A DNA stretch of 64,000 nt. It comes from Flaviflagellibacter sp963786225 (lineage in GTDB: Bacteria > Pseudomonadota > Alphaproteobacteria > Rhizobiales > Methylopilaceae). The notes under the pieces were generated by a model, which saw only the letters and a list, made by a program, of their open reading frames with translations, was not told the DNA's origin and did no database searches. The position numbers and the translations under genes were made by a program. The stretch lies in the NCBI GenBank assembly GCA_963786225.1, contig CAWAYQ010000010.1, positions 62,001 to 126,000 of the forward strand. Reading direction: 5' to 3'. Below are positions 1 to 8,719 of the stretch, one piece after another. Positions within the stretch are counted from its first letter, which is position 1. Each line of letters starts with the position of its first letter.

Positions 1-58
1 AGATCTGGCCAATGACAGTCAGCACCGAGCCGGTGCTTATCAGCATAACTCTATTCAT
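1..58 (-). CDS. 5' end of an exported or membrane protein gene (partial)
   Basis: An ATG on the minus strand at 58 is preceded by a perfect GGAGG (plus-strand CCTCC at 67-71) with 8 nt spacing. The 19 visible codons give MNRVMLISTGSVLTVIGQI, a charged start followed by a hydrophobic stretch, as in a signal peptide or membrane anchor. The gene leaves the window at its left edge, so no function can be given. It is divergent from the secreted protein at 301. The call rests on the ribosome binding site and the hydrophobic N-terminus. Confidence 0.5.
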   Translation of the reverse strand, partial: MNRVMLISTGSVLTVIGQI

Positions 59-300
59 TGGGACAACCTCCAACACAACTCTGAGGTGTCCGCCGCATAC
101 TCAGTTATGCATGCCGAAAATACATCGTCAACAGGGATTTAACGAGATCGTTAAGATGAAAGCGTACCGGTCAATGTAATCGTCTGGCGATAACCACGTT
201 TCACCGTTAGCCATTTCGCAAAATTTACGGTTTCGGGACGAAAAAGGAACTAAGTCTAGGACGATGACATTCCGCAGACGCGGACATGGGAAGTTGAACG
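59..300. other. Divergent intergenic region
   Basis: About 240 bases, more AT-rich than the rest of the window, lie between the divergent starts at 58 and 301. Apart from the Shine-Dalgarno at 67-71 and the GGAAC-N17-CATT motif listed separately, I see no gene or clear hairpin here. Confidence 0.5.
246..271 (+). promoter_or_regulatory. Possible EcfG-type promoter (GGAAC-N17-CATT)
   Basis: GGAAC at 246-250 is followed after exactly 17 bases by CATT at 268-271, about 30 bases before the start at 301. The alphaproteobacterial general stress sigma factor prefers GGAAC-N16/17-CGTT, so three of the four -10 bases match. It is weaker than the perfect copy before csbD and could be chance. Confidence 0.3.
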
Positions 301-1536
301 GTGATAAATATGGATAACGCGATACGAAAATTTGCGTGTGCTTCAGTTATCGCAGTCTGGATCTTGGCGAATGTCAATGTTCGTGCCGAAGAGAGTCCAT
401 ACAGTCCGCGGGCGGACTGGGATATCTACAGCGGCGACAAGCTTAATATGTCGAGCTTCATTTATCGGGACCACAATCGGAGCGGGTATTACGATCTCGG
501 CGATCGACCCATGGCCTCGGTGGTCGTCGACATGACAAAACCGGACGCCACAACGACACGCAGCTGGTCCAACATCAACGGCTTCGCCAATTTCGTGATG
601 TCAGTACAGCAGGACGAGGCCGACATCCAGATTGCAGGTAACTACAGTTTTCGCGTCGTTCCGCCTCCGAACTGGAAAATCACGAGCGGCAACGTCGAGC
701 AGAGTGTTTCCTTCGTACTTCTTCCGGGATCTTACGCCGATATCATCGCGAAAAACCCTGCGGTGCCGGTCGGGCTGGCCCCCGATCTGACGATCACCGG
801 GCGCGCGACGCGGCGAGACGCCAAGGGGGTAGAGATTCCGGCTGCCGGTGCACGCATGACGTTGCGCCAGGGCGGTAAAACCGTAGACGGGCCTGCGCTG
901 GCGCCGGACGGCAGGTTCTCGGTCGATGTGACGGCGGGAGACTGGACGGTCGAGGTGCGCGATCCGGTCACGGGAGCCGAAGCGCAGCGCGCTATAACCG
1001 TGAACGACGAACCCGTTGTCATGTCGTCCATCGCGCTGGGCGAGGCCGTGCCGGCGCCTTTGCCTGTCGCCCAGAAAGTCGATTTCGAAAACATCACGCA
1101 GGGGACGCTCGCCAAGATTCCGTCGGGGACCGACAACGTCGACTGGAGCAACATGGTTGTGACGGACATGCTGTTCTACGATTCGGAAGGCACCGTGAAC
1201 GCGACCATGTCCGGGCATTATGTCGGCTATAACGGCTCAGCCCATCCGGTTTCGATCTCGCACGCGGAAGGGTTCGATTTCGTCGGCGGCTATTTCGGCC
1301 TGGGCTGGCTGCGTGCCGAGGGAGAAGAATTGCAGGTCGAGGCCTGGCGTGGCGGCAAGCTCGTCGGGACGGAGTCCATTCCGCTGTCGGCCATGGGCCC
1401 GGTCTGGTTCGACGCCGATTACCGCAGCATCGACAAGCTCGTTCTGAAGACGAAGCACTACTGGCAATTCGTTACCGACGATCTTCAGCTCAGATTGCCC
1501 ATCCCCCACACCGGGCCGATGGCGGGCGTCCCGTAG
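301..1536 (+). CDS. Secreted protein with Cna-B/SdrD-like region, unknown function
   Basis: A 411-residue protein with an N-terminal signal peptide (hydrophobic core about residues 12-29, likely cut after VRA). Residues about 45-125 contain YRDHNRSGYYDLGDRP and a following Ig-like stretch, like the calcium-linked B domains of SdrD/Cna-B proteins. Residues about 155-235 look like a carboxypeptidase-regulatory-type beta sandwich. The C-terminal 140 residues start VDFENITQG and resemble the beta-rich lectin-like region of exported PEP-CTERM proteins, but no sorting signal follows. GTG at 301 is used; ATG at 310 is an equally possible start. The protein is probably extracytoplasmic and structural or adhesive. 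I do not recognise a specific function. Confidence 0.65.
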   Translation: MINMDNAIRKFACASVIAVWILANVNVRAEESPYSPRADWDIYSGDKLNMSSFIYRDHNRSGYYDLGDRPMASVVVDMTKPDATTTRSWSNINGFANFVMSVQQDEADIQIAGNYSFRVVPPPNWKITSGNVEQSVSFVLLPGSYADIIAKNPAVPVGLAPDLTITGRATRRDAKGVEIPAAGARMTLRQGGKTVDGPALAPDGRFSVDVTAGDWTVEVRDPVTGAEAQRAITVNDEPVVMSSIALGEAVPAPLPVAQKVDFENITQGTLAKIPSGTDNVDWSNMVVTDMLFYDSEGTVNATMSGHYVGYNGSAHPVSISHAEGFDFVGGYFGLGWLRAEGEELQVEAWRGGKLVGTESIPLSAMGPVWFDADYRSIDKLVLKTKHYWQFVTDDLQLRLPIPHTGPMAGVP

Positions 1537-1577
1537 CTACGGCTTTCGAGGGGGTGCGTTCCCCGGATCTGCACTCG

Positions 1578-1669
1578 AACTCGGCTATAGCCGAGTTGAG
1601 CACTCACAATCCTAACTCGGCTATAGCCGAGTTGAGCACTCACAATCCTAACTCGGGCAAGCCCGAGTT
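1578..1669. repeat. Array of three 20-bp palindromes at 36-bp spacing
   Basis: AACTCGGCTATAGCCGAGTT occurs at 1578-1597 and 1614-1633. A variant, AACTCGGGCAAGCCCGAGTT, lies at 1650-1669. The two 16-bp separators (GAGCACTCACAATCCT) are identical, so the unit is 36 bp. Each palindrome can fold into a hairpin. The array ends with AGCTTGTCCGGGGA (1683-1696), which also ends the related repeat near 52.54 kb. It lies between two convergent genes and may act as a transcription terminator. It is not a CRISPR: the repeats are self-complementary and the separators identical. Confidence 0.85.
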
Positions 1670-1707
1670 AGGTGCTGCGCATAGCTTGTCCGGGGAGTGG
1701 CAACCCG

Positions 1708-4617
1708 TCATGCGCTTTCGCTGGTCCGATGACCGTCTTCAATGACCTTATGCCAGCGGAGCGGCATGTCGCCGATCAGGGCCGCCACACGCGAAGCCGC
1801 GATCGCGCGGCTGAACAGGAAGCCTTGAGCCAGGTCGCAACCCTTGCCCATGAGATGACTGGCCTGCGCAACCGTCTCGACGCCTTCGGCGACTGTCCTG
1901 ATGCCGAGCATTTTCGCGAGGCCGATGAGTGCGCCGACAATGGCTTCGTTGTCCTCATCTCTCTTGTGGTCGGACAGCTTGCGGATGAAGGACTGGTCGA
2001 TCTTCATGACATCGACCGGAAACTGCTTGAGGTGGGAGAGCGAGGCGTAGCCGGTGCCGAAATCGTCGAGCGCGATCGTTATTCCCGAGGCGCTCAAGGT
2101 TCTCAGCGTGCGTTCGACGTTTTCGGCGATTTGCCCGATGAACACGGATTCGGTGACTTCGAGTTCTATGCATGACGGCGGCAGCGCCGCGCGATGAAGT
2201 TTTTCCAGCAGTCGTTCGGCGAGGTCTCCGCGCACGAAATCGGAAGCCGACCCGTTGACGGCGATCCTCTGGAACGGGACGCCGTCATCGAGCCAGATGC
2301 GGATATCTGTAAGGACGCAATCGATCATCCGGTCTGTCAATTTTGGCGAGAGCTCGGCATCGTCGAACGCGGCCGCGATCGTGCCGGGACCTTGCAGGCC
2401 ATGCCGATGATCGTGCCAGCGCAGCAGCGCCTCGAATCCCATCACCTGTCCGGTCTTGAGCTCGATCTTCGGCTGGTAGAACGGAATGATGCTGTCGTCG
2501 CGTAGAGCATCGCTCGCGATCGCGAGCATGGCCGACCTCTGGTGGACCGCGGTGCGCATGTCGGGTTTGAACTCGCGGATGACGCCGCGTCCCTGGGCCT
2601 TGCCGGCGTAAAGCGCGAGATCCGCGCATTTCAGCAGTTCGTCCGGATCGGGAGCGTCGTGTGGCCACACGGCAACACCGGCGCTCACGCTCGGCGTAAA
2701 GGCGTTGCCCGCCGCGAGGAAGGGCGCGTCGAGGCCGGCGAGAGCGGCGCGCACGATGTCCTCATGCGCATCCGCGTCATCGAGGCCCGGCAGGATGATC
2801 GCGAATTCGTCGCCGCCGAGACGGGCGACCGTGCGGCCATCCGGCTTGTCGCGCGACAGGCCGTTGGCGATCCAGCGAAGCAGAGCGTCGCCGGCGCTGT
2901 GGCCGCGCGTATCGTTGAACATCTTGAAATGATCGACGTCCAGCACGACGAGCCCGACACTCCGCCCGTCGCGTTCGGCGTCTTCCAGCGCGTGGGTCAG
3001 GTTTGCGTTGAAGAGGTTGCGGTTCGGCAACCGGGTCAGGGGGTCGTGGTTTGCGGCCCAGCGCAGGTTTTCCTCGATACCCTTGCGGTCCGAAATGTCG
3101 AGCATCGCTCCGATAGTCCGTACGGCGTGGCCTTGAGAATCCCGTACGATATGACCGCGCGACAGGATGTCGGCATAGGTCCCGTCGGCTTTCCTGAATC
3201 GGTACTCGCCGGTCCAATGCGAGCTCCTCCCCCTGACCGTCGCATCCAGACTGGCGAGAATGCGATCGAGGTCGGCGGGATGGACGCGCTCGGCCCACCA
3301 GGAGATCGTCGTTCCTGCCGTGGCTTCCGGATAACCGAGTTGTGAACCGACGGCGTCGCCCCAGTCGATGCGATCGGATCCATGATGCCAGTCCCAGATC
3401 GCATCATTGGTCGCCCGCGATGCGAGCCTGTAGCGTTCCTCGCTTTCGCGCAGTTCCTGTTCGGCCTCGACCTGTTCGTGGATGTCCTCGAGCGTTCCAT
3501 ACCATTTGAGGATCGTGCCGTCCGCGTCCCGGCGCGCCTGTGCCCGTGCCCTGAACCATCGGAATCCGTTGTCCCGGGACGGCAACCGGTAGCGTATGTC
3601 GACCGGCTCGCCGCTCCGCAACGCCGCATCCCATGCCGCGAGCGTCGGGGCGAGGTCGTCCGGATGAATGACCGCGCTCCACCCCTGTCCCAAAGCCGCC
3701 TCGGTGCTTGATCCGACGACGGCAAGCCAGCGCGGGCCCACTTCGAGGATGTTGCCCTCGGCGTCGGCGATCCACGGGATCTGCGGGTTGAGATCGACCG
3801 AACAACGATAATGCTCCTGACTCTGGCGGAGCGCGGCCAGCGAAGCTTGCAGACGTTCGTTGTCCTCGGCGGCCCGTTCGGCCATTCGCTGATCGTGTAT
3901 GGTCACCGCGAAGGCGATGCCCAGCACCGCGACCGCCGCCGTGATGACGAGGGTGCCGAGCCGCGCCATATCCAGAGCTGTTTCCGGCACGACGATTGTC
4001 GGATCCGGAACCAGCGTAATCGACGCCATCCCGGTGAAATGAAGCGCGATAATTCCTGACCCGAGCGCTGCCGTCGCCGCGAACGGAGTGCGCGCCATGT
4101 GGTTACGCTTCAACAGCCACGCCGAGAGCATACACAGGGTAAGCCCCATAACGAGCGAGCCGACGACCAATCCGGCATCGTACAGGGCGAAGCCGGGAAG
4201 TCTTATGGCGCGCATATCGAGATAATGCGCCGCCGCCAGCCCGAGACCGACGACCGCGCCTCCCAGGGCAATTCGTCCGCGTTCGTGGTCGAATGCCAAG
4301 AGCCATCCGGCCATCGAGAGGGTAATCCCGGCCGCAAAGCTCGCGGCGGCGGCCGCGGGATCGAAACTGATCGGGTAACCCGGCGTGTACGCGATCATGG
4401 CCGCAAAATGCGTCGCCCAGATCCCCGTGCCGGTCACCAGCCCCGAGGCTGCAAGCCACGCGGTATTGAGGCCCCCGGAGGTCGCGATCCCTCGTTGCAC
4501 CATGATGAGGGAAGTACAGGACGCAAAAAAGCAGAGCACCACTGCCAGGGCGAGAAGTCCCGGGTCGTGCTCCTGGGTCAGGCAGTTAAAAACGCGGAAC
4601 ATAAGTCTCTCGTCCAA
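1708..4617 (-). CDS. MHYT-PAS-PAS-GGDEF-EAL membrane signalling protein
   Basis: A 969-residue cyclic-di-GMP signalling protein. Residues about 10-240 form a seven-helix MHYT sensor with three copies of the H-x-x-x-M type motif (ATHFAAM, AAHYLDM, ALHFTGM), a domain proposed to bind copper and sense gas. Two PAS/PAC domains follow (about 265-390 and 395-515). A GGDEF domain has an intact GGDEF signature (RLGGDEFAI). The C-terminal EAL domain has FEALLRW, ELEVTES and LDDFGTGYASL, so cyclase and phosphodiesterase motifs are both intact. No RxxD inhibitory site is seen five residues before GGDEF. ATG at 4602 (MFRVFN) is an alternative start that fits the MHYT boundary better. The gene is monocistronic. 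Confidence 0.92.
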   Translation of the reverse strand: MDERLMFRVFNCLTQEHDPGLLALAVVLCFFASCTSLIMVQRGIATSGGLNTAWLAASGLVTGTGIWATHFAAMIAYTPGYPISFDPAAAAASFAAGITLSMAGWLLAFDHERGRIALGGAVVGLGLAAAHYLDMRAIRLPGFALYDAGLVVGSLVMGLTLCMLSAWLLKRNHMARTPFAATAALGSGIIALHFTGMASITLVPDPTIVVPETALDMARLGTLVITAAVAVLGIAFAVTIHDQRMAERAAEDNERLQASLAALRQSQEHYRCSVDLNPQIPWIADAEGNILEVGPRWLAVVGSSTEAALGQGWSAVIHPDDLAPTLAAWDAALRSGEPVDIRYRLPSRDNGFRWFRARAQARRDADGTILKWYGTLEDIHEQVEAEQELRESEERYRLASRATNDAIWDWHHGSDRIDWGDAVGSQLGYPEATAGTTISWWAERVHPADLDRILASLDATVRGRSSHWTGEYRFRKADGTYADILSRGHIVRDSQGHAVRTIGAMLDISDRKGIEENLRWAANHDPLTRLPNRNLFNANLTHALEDAERDGRSVGLVVLDVDHFKMFNDTRGHSAGDALLRWIANGLSRDKPDGRTVARLGGDEFAIILPGLDDADAHEDIVRAALAGLDAPFLAAGNAFTPSVSAGVAVWPHDAPDPDELLKCADLALYAGKAQGRGVIREFKPDMRTAVHQRSAMLAIASDALRDDSIIPFYQPKIELKTGQVMGFEALLRWHDHRHGLQGPGTIAAAFDDAELSPKLTDRMIDCVLTDIRIWLDDGVPFQRIAVNGSASDFVRGDLAERLLEKLHRAALPPSCIELEVTESVFIGQIAENVERTLRTLSASGITIALDDFGTGYASLSHLKQFPVDVMKIDQSFIRKLSDHKRDEDNEAIVGALIGLAKMLGIRTVAEGVETVAQASHLMGKGCDLAQGFLFSRAIAASRVAALIGDMPLRWHKVIEDGHRTSESA

Positions 4618-4762
4618 TTCCCCCAGAACCCGTAAAACCCTTACACGACGACCATTTAACAGTCGTTACTTGACCCATCCGTAAGTGTTTCCTTTAAAAG
4701 GATAGGTTTTTCACGGATCGCTCTTCCGGTTACCTGGATGGCAGGTGAGAGGGGGAGGGGCG

Positions 4763-5446
4763 TCAGGCCGGGGCTTCGCCGAGGGTCTGGATCGCCGCGA
4801 TGTAGCGCTGCCGCGCCGCCCTGACGTGCCGGCGCATCAGGAGATCGGCGAGCTCGGGGTCGCGCAATTCCATTGCCCTCAGAATGTCCGCGTGGTCGTT
4901 TTCCGCCCTGCGGTGGCCGGGGATGAGCCATGTCTTGTACCGGCCAAGGCGAATGAGCGAATAGAGATCGCTGCACAGGAGCTTCTGGAGCCGTGCCGAC
5001 TGGCTCGCCATCGCGATGCGATAGTGGAAATCATCCTCGGCGACGCCTTGGGAATATGCCGTGTCGTCGCCGGCTGTGGCCTCGTCCCCGTCCCGATTGA
5101 GCAGGGTCCGGAGATCCGCGAGTTCGCTGTCGGACATGCGCTCCGTGGCCAGGCGCGCCGCAAGACTCTCGAGGCTTTCGCGCACTTCATACAGTTCGAC
5201 GAAATCCTTCGGCGTCATCGACACGACGCGGACCCCCGAACGGGCCGTACTGACCACCAGCGAGCGTCCTTCCAGGCGCCGCAGCGCTTCGCGCAGCGGG
5301 CCGCGGCTGACGCCCAGGCGCGCGGCGAGCGTTTCCTCACCGAGTTTGCTCCCCATCGGCAGCGCGCCGGAGATGATCTCCGCCTCGATGATCTGAAAGA
5401 TCCGCTCGGACTGGGTGGATGTCCCACGGCTCAAAATTGTAGACAA
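4763..5446 (-). CDS. GntR/FCD (FadR-type) transcriptional regulator of TTT locus 1
   Basis: The N-terminal winged helix reads SERIFQIIEAEIISGALPMG then LAARLGVSRGPLREALRRLE, typical of GntR regulators. The C-terminal FCD ligand domain keeps its metal-binding histidines (EDDFHYRIAM, ENDHADILRA, RRHVRAARQR). The frame is open far upstream, so the start is uncertain. I prefer TTG at 5446, which has GGGAG eight bases upstream and gives 227 residues; ATG at 5503 is the alternative. The gene is divergent from the TTT operon at 5603. Two TTGT-NN-ACAA palindromes lie in the intergenic region, one overlapping the proposed start. It likely represses itself and the transporter until the substrate or a metabolite binds. 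Confidence 0.88.
   Translation of the reverse strand: MSTILSRGTSTQSERIFQIIEAEIISGALPMGSKLGEETLAARLGVSRGPLREALRRLEGRSLVVSTARSGVRVVSMTPKDFVELYEVRESLESLAARLATERMSDSELADLRTLLNRDGDEATAGDDTAYSQGVAEDDFHYRIAMASQSARLQKLLCSDLYSLIRLGRYKTWLIPGHRRAENDHADILRAMELRDPELADLLMRRHVRAARQRYIAAIQTLGEAPA
5437..5446. promoter_or_regulatory. GntR operator half of a pair, TTGTAGACAA
   Basis: A TTGT-AG-ACAA palindrome matching the TTGT-NN-ACAA pattern expected for FCD-type GntR regulators. It overlaps the proposed TTG start of the regulator gene and lies exactly 52 bases from the second site, about five helical turns, so one regulator tetramer or two dimers could bind the same DNA face. The binding assignment is an inference from symmetry and position. 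Confidence 0.55.
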
Positions 5447-5488
5447 AAATGGCGCTCCCACATCTAACAAAGGCAATAGTACACGATC

Positions 5489-5498
5489 TTGTTGACAA
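5489..5498. promoter_or_regulatory. GntR operator TTGTTGACAA overlapping a -35 box
   Basis: A TTGT-TG-ACAA palindrome whose inner TTGACA (5492-5497) is also a perfect -35 box. A regulator bound here would block RNA polymerase at the TTT operon promoter. The core TGTTGACAAT (5490-5499) recurs before the two other TTT loci in this window, at 31854 and 57462. Confidence 0.6.
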
Positions 5499-5520
5499 TT
5501 CATAACCGCAACCGAATTAT
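5492..5520 (+). promoter_or_regulatory. Predicted sigma-70 promoter of TTT operon 1
   Basis: TTGACA (5492-5497), a 17-base spacer and AATTAT (5515-5520, four of six consensus bases). The promoter lies about 80 bases before the transporter start and overlaps the GntR operator, as expected for repression. Confidence 0.5.
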
Positions 5521-5602
5521 GAATGCAGAAGGCCGCCTCGAATGCGGCCTCGCCGGCGGCGGGGATATCCGGCCGCCGGGAGACATCGGGAGGATTGGAA
5601 AG

Positions 5603-6583
5603 ATGACTGGCTTCAGAAAGTCGCTTGCTGTTCTTTTGGGACTGACCTTCGCCTCCGTGGGCGCCACGGCCGCGTCCGCCGCGGACTATCCCGCCTATCC
5701 GCACAAGACCGTCACCCTCATCACGAGTTCGGGTCCGGGCGGTGGCGGCGACGTGTTCCTGCGCAATCTGGTGAAGACGCTCGGCCCGCGCTGGGGCATC
5801 AATTTCGTCGTCGAAAACGTGCCGGGAAGCGGCGGCGCCAATGCCATGCGCCGGATCATCGAAGGCCCGGCCGACGGCTCGCTTCTCTACGGCGTCTCCA
5901 CCCAGCACGTCGTCGTGACCGTGCTCAGCGATCCGCCCTACAAATACACCGACATGCAGCCCGTCGTGAACGTGCTGTTCGACTCGCCGGTCTTCTACGT
6001 GCGTGCCGACAGCCCGTTCAAGAGCCTCCAGGATGTCGTCGCCTACGCCAAGGCCAATCCCGGAAAGCTCAAATTCGGCGCCGGCACCGCGGCCTCGATC
6101 GACCGCATGGTGGTCGAAACCATGAAGGCCAAGACCAAGCTCGACATGGTCGTTGCGACCCATGACAGCGGCGGGCAGCTGACGCTGAACGTGCTGAGCG
6201 GCGCCGTCGACATCGGTTCGGGCGACGCTCAGGACGTGGCGGCCCAGGTCGAAGCGGGCAAGGTCCGCATCATCGCCGCTGTGATGGAAAAGCGTCTCAT
6301 CAACTTCCCCGAAATACCGACGGCCAGGGAGCAGGGCGTCGACATCGCCGTGACCGGCTGGCGCGGCTTCGTCGTGAAGAAGGGCACGCCGCCCGAAATC
6401 ACGGAAGCCTGGCAGAAGGCGATCCAGCTCGTTCTGGAAGACCCGGAATACAAGGCCTTCTACACCAAGAACCACGGCATCCCGGCCTATCTGTCGGGGA
6501 AGGACTTCGATGCGCTGACAAATAAGTTCGCCGCCGATCTCGATGCCTTCTTCACCGAGATGGGCCTCAAGAAAAAGCCCTGA
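5603..6583 (+). CDS. TTT periplasmic solute-binding protein (TctC/Bug family), locus 1
   Basis: A 326-residue exported binding protein of the tripartite tricarboxylate transporter family. The start at 5603 has GGGAGG nine bases upstream. The signal peptide (MTGFRKSLAVLLGLTFASVG, cut after ASAA) is followed by the family's first beta strand and ligand loop (YPHKTVTLITSSGPGGGGD). Bug proteins bind carboxylates such as citrate, dicarboxylates, aromatic acids or sugar acids and hand them to the TctA/TctB permease. It is the first gene of the SBP-TctB-TctA-isomerase operon. The ligand cannot be read from sequence. The neighbouring isomerase favours a sugar acid or hydroxy acid, which is an inference. 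Confidence 0.92.
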   Translation: MTGFRKSLAVLLGLTFASVGATAASAADYPAYPHKTVTLITSSGPGGGGDVFLRNLVKTLGPRWGINFVVENVPGSGGANAMRRIIEGPADGSLLYGVSTQHVVVTVLSDPPYKYTDMQPVVNVLFDSPVFYVRADSPFKSLQDVVAYAKANPGKLKFGAGTAASIDRMVVETMKAKTKLDMVVATHDSGGQLTLNVLSGAVDIGSGDAQDVAAQVEAGKVRIIAAVMEKRLINFPEIPTAREQGVDIAVTGWRGFVVKKGTPPEITEAWQKAIQLVLEDPEYKAFYTKNHGIPAYLSGKDFDALTNKFAADLDAFFTEMGLKKKP

Positions 6584-6620
6584 ACTGATACTGTACGCAC
6601 TGAAAGCAGGAGTGACGGTG

Positions 6621-7139
6621 ATGTTCATGAATGCCGCCTCGGGACTTTTCCTCCTCATCCTGTCCGCCGGATATTACTTCGCCGCGGATGCGATGCCCTC
6701 GAGCATTCTGGACACCACCGTCACCTCATCGGCCTTTCCGAAAATGCTCGCCATTGCCGGCGGCTTCCTGTCGATCGCGCTGATCGTCCAGAACATCTTT
6801 GTGGTGGCGACCGCCGGACGCAGTGCGCCTGCGAAAGAACCGGACGAACGGGGAGGCGGGGGCTGGCCCGCGCACCGCCGCGCGCTCGGCCTTCTCGCAA
6901 TCGTCCTGTGCTTCGTGCTTGCGCTTGAAGTCGTAGGGTATCCGGTCGCGATCGGTCTCCTGATCCTCGCCGTGTCCGTCTATCAGGGCTATCCGCTGTC
7001 GAAGCTCTCGGTCGGCATCGCCGTCGCGGGCGGTCTCTTCTTCTGGCTGTTCTTCATGGTTTTGCTCGGCATCCACATGCCGCTCGGTATCTGGACTCAG
7101 CTGGCCGGCCTTCTTCCTTTCCACCTTCCATTCGCCTGA
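6621..7139 (+). CDS. TTT small permease subunit (TctB family), locus 1
   Basis: A 172-residue membrane protein with four predicted helices: about residues 5-25, 38-60, 95-115 and 125-165, the last a long region that may be two closely spaced helices. The start at 6621 is set by AGGAG eight bases upstream. TctB subunits are poorly conserved and pair with TctA to carry the ligand delivered by the binding protein, using an ion gradient. It lies 37 bases after the binding protein and 50 bases before TctA, so co-transcription is expected. Position and topology support the call better than sequence motifs. Confidence 0.85.
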   Translation: MFMNAASGLFLLILSAGYYFAADAMPSSILDTTVTSSAFPKMLAIAGGFLSIALIVQNIFVVATAGRSAPAKEPDERGGGGWPAHRRALGLLAIVLCFVLALEVVGYPVAIGLLILAVSVYQGYPLSKLSVGIAVAGGLFFWLFFMVLLGIHMPLGIWTQLAGLLPFHLPFA

Positions 7140-7189
7140 ACCCATTCGCCTAGGCATGGGGCACGCCGGACGCGCCCGGAGAGAACGTC

Positions 7190-8719
7190 ATGGACGGATT
7201 GAACATCGCACTTCACACCATCTTCGGGACGCCCGCGGTCCTGTACGCACTGGGCGGCGTCGCGTGGGGCATTATCGGCGGCGCGCTTCCGGGCCTCTCG
7301 GCCTCGATCACCATGGCGCTTCTGCTGCCGCTGACGTTCGGCATGGACCCGACCATGGCCATCATTCTCCTGGCCTCGACCTATGTCGGCGCGGAATATG
7401 GCGGCTCGATCCCGGCCATCCTGATCCGGACCCCCGGCACGAGCGCGGCCGTGACGACCGTTCTCGACGGCTATGAAATGCACAAACAGGGCAAGAGCGG
7501 CGAAGCGCTCGGCATTTCGCTGATGGCGGGCGTCGTCGGCGGCCTGATCGGCATGGTGCTGGTCGTGGCGCTGACCGAGCCGCTGTCGCGCATCGCGCTT
7601 TATTTCACGGCTCCGGCCTATTTCGCGCTCGGCGTGTTCGGCCTCAGCCTGATCGCGACCCTGTCGGAAGGATCGCTCATCAAGGGCTTCCTGGCCGCGA
7701 TCGTCGGTCTCGCGATCTCGACGATCGGCATCGATCCGCTGTCGGGCATCCAGCGCTTCACGTTCGGCTCGGCGGAACTGCTCGGCGGCATCGAGCCGAT
7801 CCTCGTCCTGATCGGCATGTTCGCGATGGCGGAACTGTTCCAGCAGACGAGCGAGCCGGACTGGGACAAGGCCGCCCACAGCATGCGCATCAGGCTGCCG
7901 AACTGGGCGATGTGGAAACGCATCTGGCCCGCGACCCTGATCGGCACCACGATCGGAACGTTCGACGGCGTCACGCCGGGCGGCGGCTCCACGCTTGCCT
8001 CGTTCCTGTCCTACAACGAAGCCAAGCGCTGGTCGAAGCATCCCGAGGAGTTCGGCAAGGGCTCGCCCGAGGGCGTTGCCGCGCCGGAAGCCGCAAACAA
8101 CACCGTCGCCGCCACGGCGCTTATCCCGACCCTGACCTTCGGCATTCCGAGCTCGGGCTCGACGGCGGTCCTGCTCGGCGGCCTCATCCTGCACGGGATC
8201 GAGCCGGGACCTGCACTCCTGACCAAGAACCCGCAATTCGTGTACGGGCTTTTCGGCGGCCTCTTCATCGCCAACCTGTCGCAGCTTGCGCTCGGCTTCA
8301 TCATGCTGCCGCCGTGCATCTGGCTGGTGAACCGGCCCAAGGCCTTTCTCATGGCCTTCATCATCGCGCTCGTGTCGTCAGGCGTCTATTCGGTCAACCA
8401 GAACATCGCCGACGTTCTCATCATGATCGGCATGGGCGTGCTCGGCTACATCATGCGGGTGTTGAAATTCCCGATCCTGCCGCTTGTTCTCGCTCTGGTT
8501 CTCGGCAGCATCGTGGAGCGTAACTACCGGCGCGGCGTCGACCTCGGCTATGGCAGCCATTCGATCTTCTTCACCGATCCGCTGTCGGCGACTTTGCTCG
8601 GCCTGACCGTGGCCTTCATCCTGGCAACGATCGCGCTCGCCTATGTTCGCCGCAAGAAAGACCGCAAGGCTGCGGACAGCGCGCTTTCAGCACAAATCCT
8701 CCCCTCATCGAAATCATGA
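7190..8719 (+). CDS. TTT large permease subunit (TctA family), locus 1
   Basis: A 509-residue permease with 10-12 membrane helices. It has the TctA signatures GGALPGLSASITMALLLPLT near residue 30, EYGGSIPAILIRTPGTSAA near 70, and the second-half counterpart GTFDGVTPGGGSTLASF. The conserved PEEFGKGSPEGVAAPEAANN loop follows near residue 285. It forms the transport channel with TctB. Its stop codon overlaps the next start (ATGA at 8716-8719), so the downstream isomerase is translationally coupled. Confidence 0.95.
   Translation: MDGLNIALHTIFGTPAVLYALGGVAWGIIGGALPGLSASITMALLLPLTFGMDPTMAIILLASTYVGAEYGGSIPAILIRTPGTSAAVTTVLDGYEMHKQGKSGEALGISLMAGVVGGLIGMVLVVALTEPLSRIALYFTAPAYFALGVFGLSLIATLSEGSLIKGFLAAIVGLAISTIGIDPLSGIQRFTFGSAELLGGIEPILVLIGMFAMAELFQQTSEPDWDKAAHSMRIRLPNWAMWKRIWPATLIGTTIGTFDGVTPGGGSTLASFLSYNEAKRWSKHPEEFGKGSPEGVAAPEAANNTVAATALIPTLTFGIPSSGSTAVLLGGLILHGIEPGPALLTKNPQFVYGLFGGLFIANLSQLALGFIMLPPCIWLVNRPKAFLMAFIIALVSSGVYSVNQNIADVLIMIGMGVLGYIMRVLKFPILPLVLALVLGSIVERNYRRGVDLGYGSHSIFFTDPLSATLLGLTVAFILATIALAYVRRKKDRKAADSALSAQILPSSKS

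Noticed and set aside
1578..1669. CRISPR array
   Set aside because: The repeated element is a self-complementary 20-mer, the separators are identical rather than unique, there are only three units, and no cas genes are present.
5447..6658. N-terminal extension of the locus 1 GntR frame to 631 codons
   Set aside because: Upstream of the winged helix it is antisense to the TctC-type binding protein and carries no domain.
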